From assembly GCA_007280315.1 (NCBI GenBank), contig QYQC01000098.1, positions 1 to 20,024 of the forward strand: DNA of 20,024 nt. Reading direction: 5' to 3'. Shown piece after piece: positions 9,984-16,420 of the stretch (position 1 is its first letter; each line of letters opens with the position of its first letter). The stretch is from Betaproteobacteria bacterium. GTDB lineage: Bacteria; Pseudomonadota; Gammaproteobacteria; Burkholderiales; SG8-39. The notes beneath the pieces are model-generated. The model searched no databases, was not told the origin of the DNA, and worked only from the letters and a program-made list of their open reading frames with translations. A program made the position numbers and the translations under genes.

Positions 9984-10874
9984 TTGAAGCAGACTCTGTG
10001 CGCGGTTTGTTTGCTGCTGCCGCTTTTCGGCTGTGCCGAACTGCGAACCTTTGACCGGGGACCGCAGGCAGCGCCGGTCAAACCTGCAACTATGTCGGTG
10101 GCGCAGCTACTGCGCCGCCCCGGTGGCTATTACCGCGACGACGGCCCCGACGGCGCACCGCCGGTCGATCTGGACGCCATCGCCGATGCCCAGCCCAAAC
10201 CCGAGCCGTTGAATCTCCACGCCAACGATCCCTATGTCGTGTTCGGAAAGGACTATGTGCCGGAACGGGAATTTTCGGCGCACAGAAAGCAGGGTACCGC
10301 CTCCTGGTACGGGCGCAAGTTCCATGGCCAACGCACCTGGAGCGGAGAAATCTACGACATGTACGCCATGAGCGCCGCCCATCCAACGCTGCCGATACCG
10401 AGCTATGTCCGCGTTACCAATCTGCACAACTCCAGATCGGTGATCGTGCGCATTAACGATCGCGGGCCGTTTTCATCCGGCCGCATGATGGACCTGTCTT
10501 TCGCCGCAGCCTATAAACTCGGCTTTGCCGACAGCGGCGTCGCCGCGGTGGAAGTGGAGAGCATCGTGCTCGCCGCAGCTGCACCGCCATTACCTGCGAT
10601 TGCGGCGGTCGAACCCGCCAGCATTCCGCTATCTACCGAAACCGCCGGTGTGTACCTCCAGCTGGGCGCATTTTCCGCGCGCGCGAACGCCGAGAGCTTT
10701 GGCGCAAGCATTCACAAGCAATTGTCCTGGCTCGATCGACCAGTGCAGATCCAGGAGCGCGGCAAGTTGTTCCGCCTGCGACTGGGGCCTTACTCCGAAC
10801 GTGGCGAAGCCAATGCGATCGCCGAAAAAATCCGCGCGGAACTCGATTTCAAGCCGCTGGTGATCGGCAGGTAA
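9984..10874 (+). CDS. RlpA lipoprotein, second tandem copy
   Basis: This is a second RlpA of 296 residues, right behind the first. It starts at a TTG, 3 nt after the TGA of copy one and in the same frame. The short N-terminus MKQTLCAVCLLLPLFGC is a plausible lipoprotein signal with lipidated C17, which supports an independent start. The beta-barrel spans about residues 105-195 and the SPOR domain about 222-296 (GVYLQLGAFSARANAESF). Catalytic-type residues E122, D125, H133 and D159 are present, so this copy also looks active. About 70 of 88 residues of the barrel core match copy one, but the linker is shorter and the N-terminus differs. No Shine-Dalgarno sequence is visible, so translation is probably coupled to the first copy. 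Both copies deserve the name RlpA; which is the functional orthologue is unclear. Confidence 0.9.
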   Translation: MKQTLCAVCLLLPLFGCAELRTFDRGPQAAPVKPATMSVAQLLRRPGGYYRDDGPDGAPPVDLDAIADAQPKPEPLNLHANDPYVVFGKDYVPEREFSAHRKQGTASWYGRKFHGQRTWSGEIYDMYAMSAAHPTLPIPSYVRVTNLHNSRSVIVRINDRGPFSSGRMMDLSFAAAYKLGFADSGVAAVEVESIVLAAAAPPLPAIAAVEPASIPLSTETAGVYLQLGAFSARANAESFGASIHKQLSWLDRPVQIQERGKLFRLRLGPYSERGEANAIAEKIRAELDFKPLVIGR

Positions 10875-10895
10875 GTTCGGCGCGTGTATGTCGGC

Positions 10896-10904
10896 TGGTA
10901 TAAT
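10896..10904 (+). promoter_or_regulatory. Extended -10 promoter before dacA
   Basis: TGGTATAAT is an exact extended -10 element (TGn plus TATAAT), 21 nt before the dacA ATG at 10926. The -35 region at 17 bp spacing is poor (TTCGGC at 10876-10881), as expected for extended -10 promoters. Transcription would begin near 10911, leaving a leader of about 15 nt. This gives dacA and possibly downstream genes a start separate from the mre/mrd transcript. It is inferred from sequence only. Confidence 0.5.
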
Positions 10905-10925
10905 CGACGCTTTTGCAGCACCGTC

Positions 10926-12044
10926 ATGAACCGCCTGTTTGTCTTCCTGCTTCTGCTGCCGGTCCTCGCGTTCGCGGACGCCCCACCACCACCCCCGATT
11001 GCCGCCAAAGCGTGGCTGCTGTATGACTTTTCGAGCGCGCAGACCATCACCGGCACGAATGTACACGAGCGGGTTGAGCCGGCTTCGCTTACCAAGCTGA
11101 TGACCGCCTACCTCGTTTTTTCGGCGCTGAACCAGAAAATGCTGGCCCTGGAGCAGGTGGTGCCTGTATCCGAGCGCGCTTTAAAGGCACCGGGCTCGCG
11201 CATGTTCATCGATCCGAAAACGCCGGTGAGAGTCGAGGAACTGCTGCACGGCATGATTACGCAGTCTGGCAATGACGCCTGCGTCGCGCTCGCCGAAGCC
11301 ATCGCCGGATCGGAGGACGCATTTGCACAAATGATGAACCGCGAGGCGCAGCGTCTGGGAATGAAAGATACCAACTTTACCAACGCGAGCGGCCTGCCCG
11401 ACCCCAAGCATTACTCCACCGCGTACGACCTGGGTCTGGTTGCGGCAGCGCTGATTCGCGATTTCCCCGACTATTACCCGCTGTACTCGCTGCGCGAGTA
11501 CCGTTACAACAATATTACCCAGCACAACCGCAACAGGTTGCTCTGGCTGGATCCGAACGTGGACGGGATGAAGACGGGCTATACTGAAAACGCCGGCTTT
11601 TGCCTGATCGCATCGGCCAAGCGCGGAACGCGGCGCCTGCTGTCGGTGGTAGTCGGCGCGAACTCCGATAACGCGCGTGCGCAGGAAAGCCAGAAACTGC
11701 TGAATTTCGGCTTCCAGTTCTACGATTCGGTAAAGCTCTACGAAAAGGGACAGGCGGTGAGCACGCTGGAAGTTTGGAAGGGAAGCGAGAATCGCCTCAA
11801 GGCCGGGTTCCAGTCCGACTTCTTTGTCAGCGTGCCGCGCGGGCTCGCCGATCAGTTGAAAGCAGACCTGGTTAGCGTTCAACCGCTGGTCGCGCCGATC
11901 GGCATCGGGCAGAAGGTTGGCAAGATCAAGCTGACGCTGGAGAATAAACTGCTTGGCGAGTACCCGGTGGTCGCACTCGAGAACGTGGCCATCGCCGGAT
12001 TATTCGGCCGCACCTGGGACAGCATGCGGCTTTGGTTCAGGTGA
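10926..12044 (+). CDS. dacA: D-alanyl-D-alanine carboxypeptidase (PBP5/6 type)
   Basis: This enzyme removes the terminal D-Ala from pentapeptide stems in the periplasm and so limits crosslinking. I choose the ATG at 10926, which gives a clean signal peptide (MNRLFVFLLLLPVLAFADA); a GTG at 10884 lies upstream of the apparent -10 box and adds a non-conserved extension. The 372-residue protein carries intact active-site motifs: S54-L-T-K57 (EPASLTKLMTAYLVF), S114-G-N (ITQSGNDACVALAEA) and K216-T-G (DGMKTGYTENAGFC). A C-terminal PBP5-like domain follows. The end (NVAIAGLFGRTWDSMRLWFR) looks like the amphipathic helix that anchors PBP5-type proteins to the inner membrane. The neighbourhood (rodA-rlpA-dacA-ybeD-lipB) matches E. 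coli dacA. It could equally be named dacC; the sequence does not decide. Confidence 0.95.
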   Translation: MNRLFVFLLLLPVLAFADAPPPPPIAAKAWLLYDFSSAQTITGTNVHERVEPASLTKLMTAYLVFSALNQKMLALEQVVPVSERALKAPGSRMFIDPKTPVRVEELLHGMITQSGNDACVALAEAIAGSEDAFAQMMNREAQRLGMKDTNFTNASGLPDPKHYSTAYDLGLVAAALIRDFPDYYPLYSLREYRYNNITQHNRNRLLWLDPNVDGMKTGYTENAGFCLIASAKRGTRRLLSVVVGANSDNARAQESQKLLNFGFQFYDSVKLYEKGQAVSTLEVWKGSENRLKAGFQSDFFVSVPRGLADQLKADLVSVQPLVAPIGIGQKVGKIKLTLENKLLGEYPVVALENVAIAGLFGRTWDSMRLWFR

Positions 12045-12046
12045 CC

Positions 12047-12080
12047 GGGGATCCCCTCCTGCCGCCTCGGTAACGGCAGG
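12047..12080 (+). repeat. Inverted repeats between dacA and the aminotransferase gene
   Basis: The gap holds a perfect palindrome GGGGATCCCC (12047-12056) and a 7-bp stem CCTGCCG/CGGCAGG (12058-12064 with 12074-12080) around a 9-nt loop. No T-run follows, so this is not a standard intrinsic terminator. It may be an attenuating or mRNA-stabilising structure, or chance in GC-rich DNA. Confidence 0.3.
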
Positions 12081-12124
12081 CCTTCCGACACCGATTGCGG
12101 AATCACTTATCTGGAGAAATGCAA

Positions 12125-12994
12125 ATGATCTATCTGAATGGCGAATGGATGCCGATCGAGAAAGCCATGGTTCCGGTGCTCGATCGCGGTTTCATTTTCG
12201 GCGACGGCGTCTATGAAGTGATTCCGTGCTATTCCGGCCACCCGTTCCGCCTGCGCGAGCACCTCACGCGGCTGCAATCCAGCCTCGATGGCGTGCGCAT
12301 CGACAACCCCTATAGCCTCGCTCGCTGGGACGAGCTGGTGCGCGAAATGGTGGTGAAGAATCCGATGGACGATCAATACGTCTACCTGCAGGTAACGCGC
12401 GGCGTCGCGCCGCGCGATCATGCCTTCCCCAAGGGCGCAAAGCCCACGGTATTCATCATGTCCAATCCGCTCACCACCCCACCGCAGGAGCAGCGCGAGC
12501 GCGGGGTGGCAGCGGTCAGCGCCGCCGACAATCGCTGGCTGCGCTGCGACATCAAGTCGGTATCGCTGCTTGCGAACTGCCTGCTGCGCCAGGTCGCCGT
12601 CGACGCAAGTGCGGCCGAAGTCGTGCTGCTGCGCGATGGCAGGCTCACCGAAGGCTCAGCGAGCAATATCTTCCTGGTCAGGAACGGCGTCATCATCACC
12701 CCACCCAAGACCAACTTCATACTGCCTGGAATCACCTACGACGTCGTCATAGAACTCGCACGGGCCAACCGGCTGCCGCTGGAAATCCGCCAGGTGAGCG
12801 AAACCGAGGTGCGCGACGCGGACGAACTCTGGCTCACCTCCTCGACCAAGGAAGTGCTGTCGATTTCGACGCTCGACGGCATACCGGTAGGCCACGGAAG
12901 CGCTGCGGGCAAGCCTGGACCAGTGGCCGCGCAAATGCATCAGCTCTATCAGGACTACAAGCGCACAGTCATGCGTGCACCGGTCAAGGCCTGA
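12125..12994 (+). CDS. dat: D-amino acid aminotransferase (PLP fold type IV)
   Basis: This PLP enzyme interconverts D-alanine and D-glutamate with their keto acids, supplying D-amino acids for peptidoglycan. The ATG at 12125 has a TGGAGA site 7 nt upstream, while the ATG at 12119 is too close to it; the protein has 289 residues. It starts MIYLNGEWMPIEKAMVPVLD and shows FIFGDGVYEVIP. The segment NRWLRCDIKSVSLL contains the PLP lysine K144, followed by LTEGSASNIFLV with E176, both matching the Bacillus D-amino acid aminotransferase (K145, E177) closely in position and context. That WLRCDIKS similarity favours D-amino acid over branched-chain specificity, though class IV enzymes are easily confused. 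It sits between the D-Ala carboxypeptidase gene and ybeD, which fits a wall-precursor role. Confidence 0.88.
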   Translation: MIYLNGEWMPIEKAMVPVLDRGFIFGDGVYEVIPCYSGHPFRLREHLTRLQSSLDGVRIDNPYSLARWDELVREMVVKNPMDDQYVYLQVTRGVAPRDHAFPKGAKPTVFIMSNPLTTPPQEQRERGVAAVSAADNRWLRCDIKSVSLLANCLLRQVAVDASAAEVVLLRDGRLTEGSASNIFLVRNGVIITPPKTNFILPGITYDVVIELARANRLPLEIRQVSETEVRDADELWLTSSTKEVLSISTLDGIPVGHGSAAGKPGPVAAQMHQLYQDYKRTVMRAPVKA

Positions 12995-13013
12995 GGGTTC
13001 GAGGCGATATGAG

Positions 13014-13029
13014 ATTTGCGTCGGCAAAT
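13014..13029 (+). repeat. Small hairpin upstream of ybeD
   Basis: ATTTGC and GCAAAT form a perfect 6-bp stem around a GTCG tetraloop, about 38 nt before the likely ybeD start. No T-run follows, so it is not a typical terminator. A role in ybeD-lipB expression is possible but unproven. Confidence 0.25.
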
Positions 13030-13067
13030 GCGATTGGGCCCGATGCCAGACAATGCCTTACGTCGCA

Positions 13068-13343
13068 ATGAACGCACCGAGTGAACCCGAGTCGCTGATC
13101 GAGTACCCCTGCGACTTCCCGATCAAAATCATGGGCGAAACCCAACCCGGATTTGCACAGGAGGTCATGGCGGTGGTCCTGCGCCATGCGCCGGATTTCG
13201 ACGCCAGCACCATGGAGATGCGCAAAAGCCGCCTGGGTAAATACCTTTCATTGACAGTCACTGTGCGCGCCCAATCGCGCCTGCAGTTGGATGACCTGTA
13301 TCGCGAACTATGCGACCATCCGATGGTGAAGATGGTGTTATAG
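13068..13343 (+). CDS. ybeD: YbeD family protein (DUF493)
   Basis: YbeD is a small ACT-like alpha/beta protein of unknown biochemical role, encoded next to lipB in many proteobacteria and sometimes called a lipoate regulatory protein. From the ATG at 13068 the product has 91 residues, close to the usual length. It begins MNAPSEPESLIEYPCDFPIK, whose LIEYPCDFPIKIMG stretch is the family signature, and includes SRLGKYLSLTVTVRAQS and a C-terminal DLYRELCDHPMVKMVL. An in-frame ATG at 13053 would add five residues. A still longer reading would overlap the aminotransferase gene and is not conserved. No clear Shine-Dalgarno sequence is visible for either start. lipB begins 7 nt after the stop. Confidence 0.9.
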   Translation: MNAPSEPESLIEYPCDFPIKIMGETQPGFAQEVMAVVLRHAPDFDASTMEMRKSRLGKYLSLTVTVRAQSRLQLDDLYRELCDHPMVKMVL

Positions 13344-13350
13344 ACGCGCT

Positions 13351-14046
13351 ATGCAAAATGCGAACCGACAATCTGCAACCGGCGTCATGCGCGCAATCGC
13401 GCCTGCGCCTCGGCGTCCGAACGCTGCATTGCGGATTAGGCGCCTAGGTCTGGTCGAATATGAATCTACCTACGCGGCGATGCGCCAGTTCACCAGCTCG
13501 CGCAAGACGGATACGCCGGACGAAATCTGGCTGCTGCAGCACCCGCCGGTCTATACCGCGGGCCTCGCCTGCCGCCCGGAACACCTGCCGCGCGACTCCT
13601 GCGTTGCGCTCGCGCGCGTCGATCGCGGCGGCCAGATCACCTATCACGGCCCGGGCCAGGTGGTGATGTACACGCTACTCGATCTGGCGCGGCGCGATCT
13701 GAACATTCGCGCATTCGTCAGCCTGCTCGAACAGGCCATGATCGATACGCTGGCGCAGTATCAAGTACCGGCGCAACGCAAACCCGGTGCCCCGGGAATT
13801 TATGTAAACGGCGCCAAAATCGCCGCTTTGGGCCTGCGTGTCAGACGCAGCGGCTGCTATCACGGCGTCGCGCTCAATGTGGACATGGACCTCGCGCCGT
13901 TTCTGGCGATCGATCCCTGCGGTTACCCCGGCCTGACGGTGACACAAACACGTGATCTGGGCGTGACTGCCCCGGCCGACGAACTGGGCGACCGGCTCGC
14001 CGCCGAACTGACGCGACTCCTGGCACAGCATGAGCACCAACGCTGA
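13351..14046 (+). CDS. lipB: Lipoyl(octanoyl) transferase LipB
   Basis: LipB moves octanoate from octanoyl-ACP to the lipoyl domains of 2-oxoacid dehydrogenases and to GcvH. The product has 231 residues from the ATG at 13351; an ATG at 13387 would drop a poorly conserved N-terminal stretch. The signature RGGQITYHGPGQVVMY is intact. K156 (in NGAKIAALGLRVRR) and C190 (in IDPCGYPGLTVTQ) are 34 residues apart, as in the characterised Lys/Cys dyad of M. tuberculosis LipB, so the enzyme should be active. lipA starts inside the last codons of this gene (17-nt overlap), which implies tight translational coupling. Confidence 0.97.
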   Translation: MQNANRQSATGVMRAIAPAPRRPNAALRIRRLGLVEYESTYAAMRQFTSSRKTDTPDEIWLLQHPPVYTAGLACRPEHLPRDSCVALARVDRGGQITYHGPGQVVMYTLLDLARRDLNIRAFVSLLEQAMIDTLAQYQVPAQRKPGAPGIYVNGAKIAALGLRVRRSGCYHGVALNVDMDLAPFLAIDPCGYPGLTVTQTRDLGVTAPADELGDRLAAELTRLLAQHEHQR

Positions 14047-14962
14047 AAAAGGCCGCGCCAAGACGGCGCGCATTCCGATCAAGATCGTGCCGCAGGCGCG
14101 CCTGAAGAAACCCGACTGGATCCGCGTCAAAGCCGGTTCCGGCAACACGCGCTTTGACGAAATCAAACAGCGCCTGCGCGAGAACAAGCTGCATACCGTT
14201 TGCGAGGAAGCCTCCTGCCCCAATATCGGCGAATGCTTCGGCAAGGGTACGGCAACGTTCATGATCCTGGGCGATTTGTGCACGCGGCGCTGTCCGTTTT
14301 GCGACGTGGCGCATGGACGTCCATCGGCGCCGGACGCAGACGAGCCACGGAACCTGGCACAAACCATTGCCGCGCTGGCGCTCGATTATGTGGTGATTAC
14401 CAGCGTTGACCGCGACGATCTGCGCGACGGCGGTGCGCGGCATTTTGCCGACTGCATAGTCGCGGTGCGCGATCTGTCACCGAAGACGCGCATCGAAATC
14501 CTGGTGCCCGATTTCCGCGGCCGGCTCGAAGTTGCGCTCGAGATCGTCGCTGCCAGCCCGCCCGACGTGATGAACCACAACCTCGAAACCGTGCCACGGC
14601 TGTACCGGCAGGCGCGCCCCGGTTCGGATTATCTGCATTCGCTCAAGCTGCTGCAGGAATTCAAGACGAGCAGGCCGGACATTCCGACCAAGTCCGGCCT
14701 GATGCTGGGCCTGGGCGAATCCGATGAGGAAATACTCGAAGTCATGCGCGACTTGCGCGCGCACGGCGTCGACATGCTCACCATCGGGCAGTATTTGCAG
14801 CCGACCGCGCATCATCTGCCGGTGCTGCGCTATGTGCACCCTGACGGCTTCGCCGTATTCGAGCAGGCCGCACGCGAACTGGGATTTCTGCATGCTGCAA
14901 TCGGTCCCATGGTGCGCTCCAGCTATCACGCCGACCGGCAGGCCGAAGCGGCGGGTGTATGA
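14030..14962 (+). CDS. lipA: Lipoyl synthase LipA
   Basis: LipA is a radical-SAM enzyme with two [4Fe-4S] clusters that inserts two sulphurs into protein-bound octanoyl groups. The 310-residue protein has both cysteine sets: the auxiliary cluster CX4CX5C at C58, C63 and C69 (CEEASCPNIGEC), and the radical-SAM CX3CX2C at C84, C88 and C91 (CTRRCPFCDVAHG). The C-terminal RSSYHA motif at residues 296-301 supplies the serine ligand of the auxiliary cluster. Other typical segments are ITSVDRDDLRDGGARHFA and KSGLMLGLGESDEEI. Length and motifs are normal. The ATG lies within the lipB end in another frame. Confidence 0.98.
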   Translation: MSTNAEKGRAKTARIPIKIVPQARLKKPDWIRVKAGSGNTRFDEIKQRLRENKLHTVCEEASCPNIGECFGKGTATFMILGDLCTRRCPFCDVAHGRPSAPDADEPRNLAQTIAALALDYVVITSVDRDDLRDGGARHFADCIVAVRDLSPKTRIEILVPDFRGRLEVALEIVAASPPDVMNHNLETVPRLYRQARPGSDYLHSLKLLQEFKTSRPDIPTKSGLMLGLGESDEEILEVMRDLRAHGVDMLTIGQYLQPTAHHLPVLRYVHPDGFAVFEQAARELGFLHAAIGPMVRSSYHADRQAEAAGV

Positions 14963-15013
14963 GCGGCGGACCAGCTGCCGAAACTGACCCGACCATACAG
15001 GATTTTCGTACTC

Positions 15014-15019
15014 AAGGAG
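15014..15019 (+). promoter_or_regulatory. Shine-Dalgarno sequence deciding the DUF4197 start
   Basis: AAGGAG lies 5 nt before the ATG at 15025. It outweighs an in-frame ATG at 14959 that overlaps the lipA stop and would place 22 extra residues ahead of the signal peptide. Confidence 0.65.
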
Positions 15020-15024
15020 CAAGC

Positions 15025-15720
15025 ATGAGGACCGTTCACAGGCTATGCATTGCCGCTGTCACCGCGCTTCTGCTTATCGCCCAGGCGCAGGCCTTCGGGC
15101 TGGCAGACCTTTCCAACAAGGATGCGGCGAGCGGATTGAAGGAGGCGTTGATCAAAGGTTCGCAGGAAGCCGTGACCCTGCTGGCGAAGCAGAACGGGTT
15201 TCTGGGTAACGAACGCGTCAGGATTCCTCTCCCCGAAAGTCTGCAAAAGATCGAAGGCATGTTGCGCGCCTTCGGCATGGGCAAGTATGCCGATGAATTG
15301 GTGACGACGATGAATCGTGCCGCCGAAACCGCGGTTGTGGAAGCCAAGCCGCTGCTCGTGAACGCGGTAAAGGGCATGAGCGTGCAGGACGCAAAAGGCA
15401 TTCTCACCGGCGGCGATGACGCGGCGACGCAGTACTTCAGACGCAGCACATCTGCCGCGCTCAGCGCCAGGTTCCTGCCGATCGTCACCAAGGCCACTCA
15501 GAAAGTGAAGCTCGCCGACAAGTACAACGAGTTCGCCGGCAAAGGCGCCAAGCTCGGCTTGATCGACAAGAAAGACGCGGACCTGAACAGTTACGTCACG
15601 CAGAAGGCGCTCGACGGTCTGTTCCTGATGATTGCCGATGAGGAGAAGAAAATCCGCAAGGACCCGCTGGGGAGCGCGAGCAGCATTATCAGCAAGGTGT
15701 TCGGCGCCCTCGGCAAATAG
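15025..15720 (+). CDS. DUF4197 family secreted protein
   Basis: The product has 231 residues and looks exported. The N-terminus MRTVHRLCIAAVTALLLIAQAQA is a classic signal peptide with an AQA cleavage site and no lipobox. The mature part is helical and matches my recollection of DUF4197: DLSNKDAASGLKEALIKGSQ, LPESLQKIEGMLRAFGMGKY, GGDDAATQYFRRSTSAAL, and a Lys-rich C-terminal half ending in a glycine/serine stretch. The molecular function of this family is unknown to me; a periplasmic or outer-membrane location is inferred from the signal peptide. It follows lipA by 62 nt and ends 8 nt before the convergent gene on the minus strand. Nothing in the sequence links it to lipoate synthesis. Confidence 0.85.
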   Translation: MRTVHRLCIAAVTALLLIAQAQAFGLADLSNKDAASGLKEALIKGSQEAVTLLAKQNGFLGNERVRIPLPESLQKIEGMLRAFGMGKYADELVTTMNRAAETAVVEAKPLLVNAVKGMSVQDAKGILTGGDDAATQYFRRSTSAALSARFLPIVTKATQKVKLADKYNEFAGKGAKLGLIDKKDADLNSYVTQKALDGLFLMIADEEKKIRKDPLGSASSIISKVFGALGK

Positions 15721-15728
15721 CAGAATTT

Positions 15729-16406
15729 CTAGTAGAACACCTCGCTGCGGCGCGCGCCGGCGTCCAGCTCGAACATGGCGAAACGCACCACGTTGGCGAC
15801 TTTCTGCACGCCGCTCCTGGACAGAAGAGTCGGTTTGTCGTAGTCGCCCGGGTCATTGCAGGTCAGGCGCAAATCAATCAGCGCGACACGCGCCTCGGCG
15901 GCGCGCTTGGTGACCCGGTCATTGAATACCGCCAACGCGGCGCAGGCGGTGCGCTGGCGCACCGGATCCTTGTAGTTGGGCTGAAACATGGCGCACACCA
16001 TGATCACCAGCCTTGCCGCCTGCGCCACGTGGATCAGCCGTTCAAGCGTGCGTTCGAACTCGTCCGCGGCAAGCGCAAGCTGTTCGAGTGTCTGCCCGAA
16101 CGTATCCGGCCGGGAATCGAGCAGCCCACTTTGCTCTATCGCGTGATTTCCTTCGATGAAAATCATCGCATGGGTGGCGTCCCGGGGCAGCGCGAGCGAC
16201 GGCCCCGCCCGCTCCACCTCCGCAACGGAGATGACGCTGAGTTTCCATTGATCGCGCGTTCCCGGCAGCACCGCTTCCTCGAATTTCCCGGGTCTCTGGT
16301 CGATGCTGCCGTAGGCTTCGAGCAACGCGTCGCCAAGCAGCACCACATGTCTGTACCGCCCCCGCTCACGCGCGGCAGCGGGCTTCTTTTTGGAGGTTTC
16401 GCTCAT
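15729..16406 (-). CDS. SGNH-hydrolase-like protein lacking catalytic residues
   Basis: The 225-residue product has the layout of a compact SGNH/GDSL hydrolase but not its active site. The first block reads VVLLGDALLE (G25-D26-A27-L28), so the nucleophile Ser of the GDS motif is Ala. The third block reads FIEGNHAIEQ, keeping Asn87 of the usual GND but with His where Asp is expected. The last block (LIDLRLTCNDPGDYDKPTLLSRSG) has the family context but lacks the usual DxxH histidine. I see no signal peptide or membrane segment. The gene starts 14 nt after the polA stop on the same strand, so the two are probably co-transcribed. It may be a non-catalytic binding protein or a degenerate esterase. 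The family assignment is from pattern recognition and moderately sure. Confidence 0.72.
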   Translation of the reverse strand: MSETSKKKPAAARERGRYRHVVLLGDALLEAYGSIDQRPGKFEEAVLPGTRDQWKLSVISVAEVERAGPSLALPRDATHAMIFIEGNHAIEQSGLLDSRPDTFGQTLEQLALAADEFERTLERLIHVAQAARLVIMVCAMFQPNYKDPVRQRTACAALAVFNDRVTKRAAEARVALIDLRLTCNDPGDYDKPTLLSRSGVQKVANVVRFAMFELDAGARRSEVFY

Positions 16407-16420
16407 GATGCCGAATGCGG

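Noticed and set aside
8898..10874. The two rlpA frames as one gene broken by a nonsense mutation
   Set aside because: Each half is a full-length RlpA with its own lipobox, barrel and SPOR domain, so this is a tandem duplication and not a broken gene.
10884..10925. Upstream GTG start for dacA
   Set aside because: It lies upstream of the apparent extended -10 box and would put a polar extension before an otherwise perfect signal peptide.
12058..12080. Intrinsic terminator after dacA
   Set aside because: A 7-bp stem is present, but the T-run needed for a standard intrinsic terminator is absent; it is kept only as an inverted repeat.
14959..15024. Upstream ATG start for the DUF4197 gene overlapping the lipA stop
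   Set aside because: The ATG at 15025 has an AAGGAG site and begins directly with a signal peptide.
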